A stretch of 15,819 bases of DNA from an uncultured Bacteroidales bacterium (GTDB lineage: Bacteria > Bacteroidota > Bacteroidia > Bacteroidales > P3): assembly GCA_937901525.1 (NCBI GenBank), contig CALDHX010000092.1, forward strand, positions 1 through 15,819. Reading direction: 5' to 3'. Shown one piece after another: positions 15,789-15,819 of this stretch. The notes beneath the pieces were generated by a model. The model saw only the letters and a list, made by a program, of their open reading frames with translations. It made no database searches and was not told where the DNA came from. The position numbers and the translations under genes are program-made. Positions within the stretch are counted from its first letter, which is position 1. Every line of letters starts with the position of its first letter.

Positions 15789-15819
15789 ACAAACTCTTCC
15801 CTACAACAATGAGAACGAA

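Noticed and set aside
15789..15819. Possible end of another tRNA before tRNA-Thr
   Set aside because: The 31 bases show no T-arm with a proper TTCRA loop and no acceptor 3' strand, so nothing can be supported.

Overview
The window reads as chromosomal DNA from an AT-rich member of the Bacteroidota (Bacteroidales-like). Four things support this. The translation and transcription genes run tRNA-Thr, tuf, tRNA-Trp, secE, nusG, rplK, rplA, rplJ, rplL, rpoB, rpoC. A DUF3467 gene follows rpoC. Start codons are preceded by A/T-rich leaders with little or no Shine-Dalgarno sequence. The one convincing promoter has the Bacteroidota form, TTTG then about 20 bases then TAnnTTTG. Every gene I support lies on the minus strand, so transcription runs from high to low coordinates.

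Layout in transcription order. Positions 15788-14356 hold tRNA-Thr(GGU), tuf (EF-Tu) and tRNA-Trp(CCA), with a hairpin between tuf and tRNA-Trp. Positions 14328-13462 hold secE and nusG, separated by 99 bases that contain a 12-bp dyad. Positions 13413-11282 hold the ribosomal stalk and L1-arm genes rplK, rplA, rplJ and rplL. A 19-bp hairpin follows rplL. Then come rpoB (which appears to start at TTG) and rpoC, ending at 3011 with a clear intrinsic terminator at 2946-2988. Only 15 bases past that terminator begins a two-gene unit: a DUF3467 protein and, 4 bases later, a small exported protein of uncertain family. That unit ends in a second terminator whose 5' arm lies inside the last codons of the exported protein.

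Positions 1-1843 are a separate unit. A good Bacteroidota promoter, overlapped by a perfect 16-bp inverted repeat, precedes two nucleotide-sugar dehydrogenases: a TviB/WbpO-type UDP-N-acetylhexosamine 6-dehydrogenase and the start of UDP-glucose 6-dehydrogenase. They would supply uronic-acid sugar nucleotides for a surface polysaccharide. The tviB-like gene uses visibly different synonymous codons from rpoC, which suggests a boundary between core and accessory DNA near 1704-1885.

Most of the window is conserved housekeeping sequence, and I found no clearly new multi-gene system. The parts worth a second look are the regulatory structures between genes, the TTG start of rpoB, the post-rpoC DUF3467/exported-protein pair, and the compositional edge at the polysaccharide genes. 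No stretch longer than 300 bases lacks a gene.
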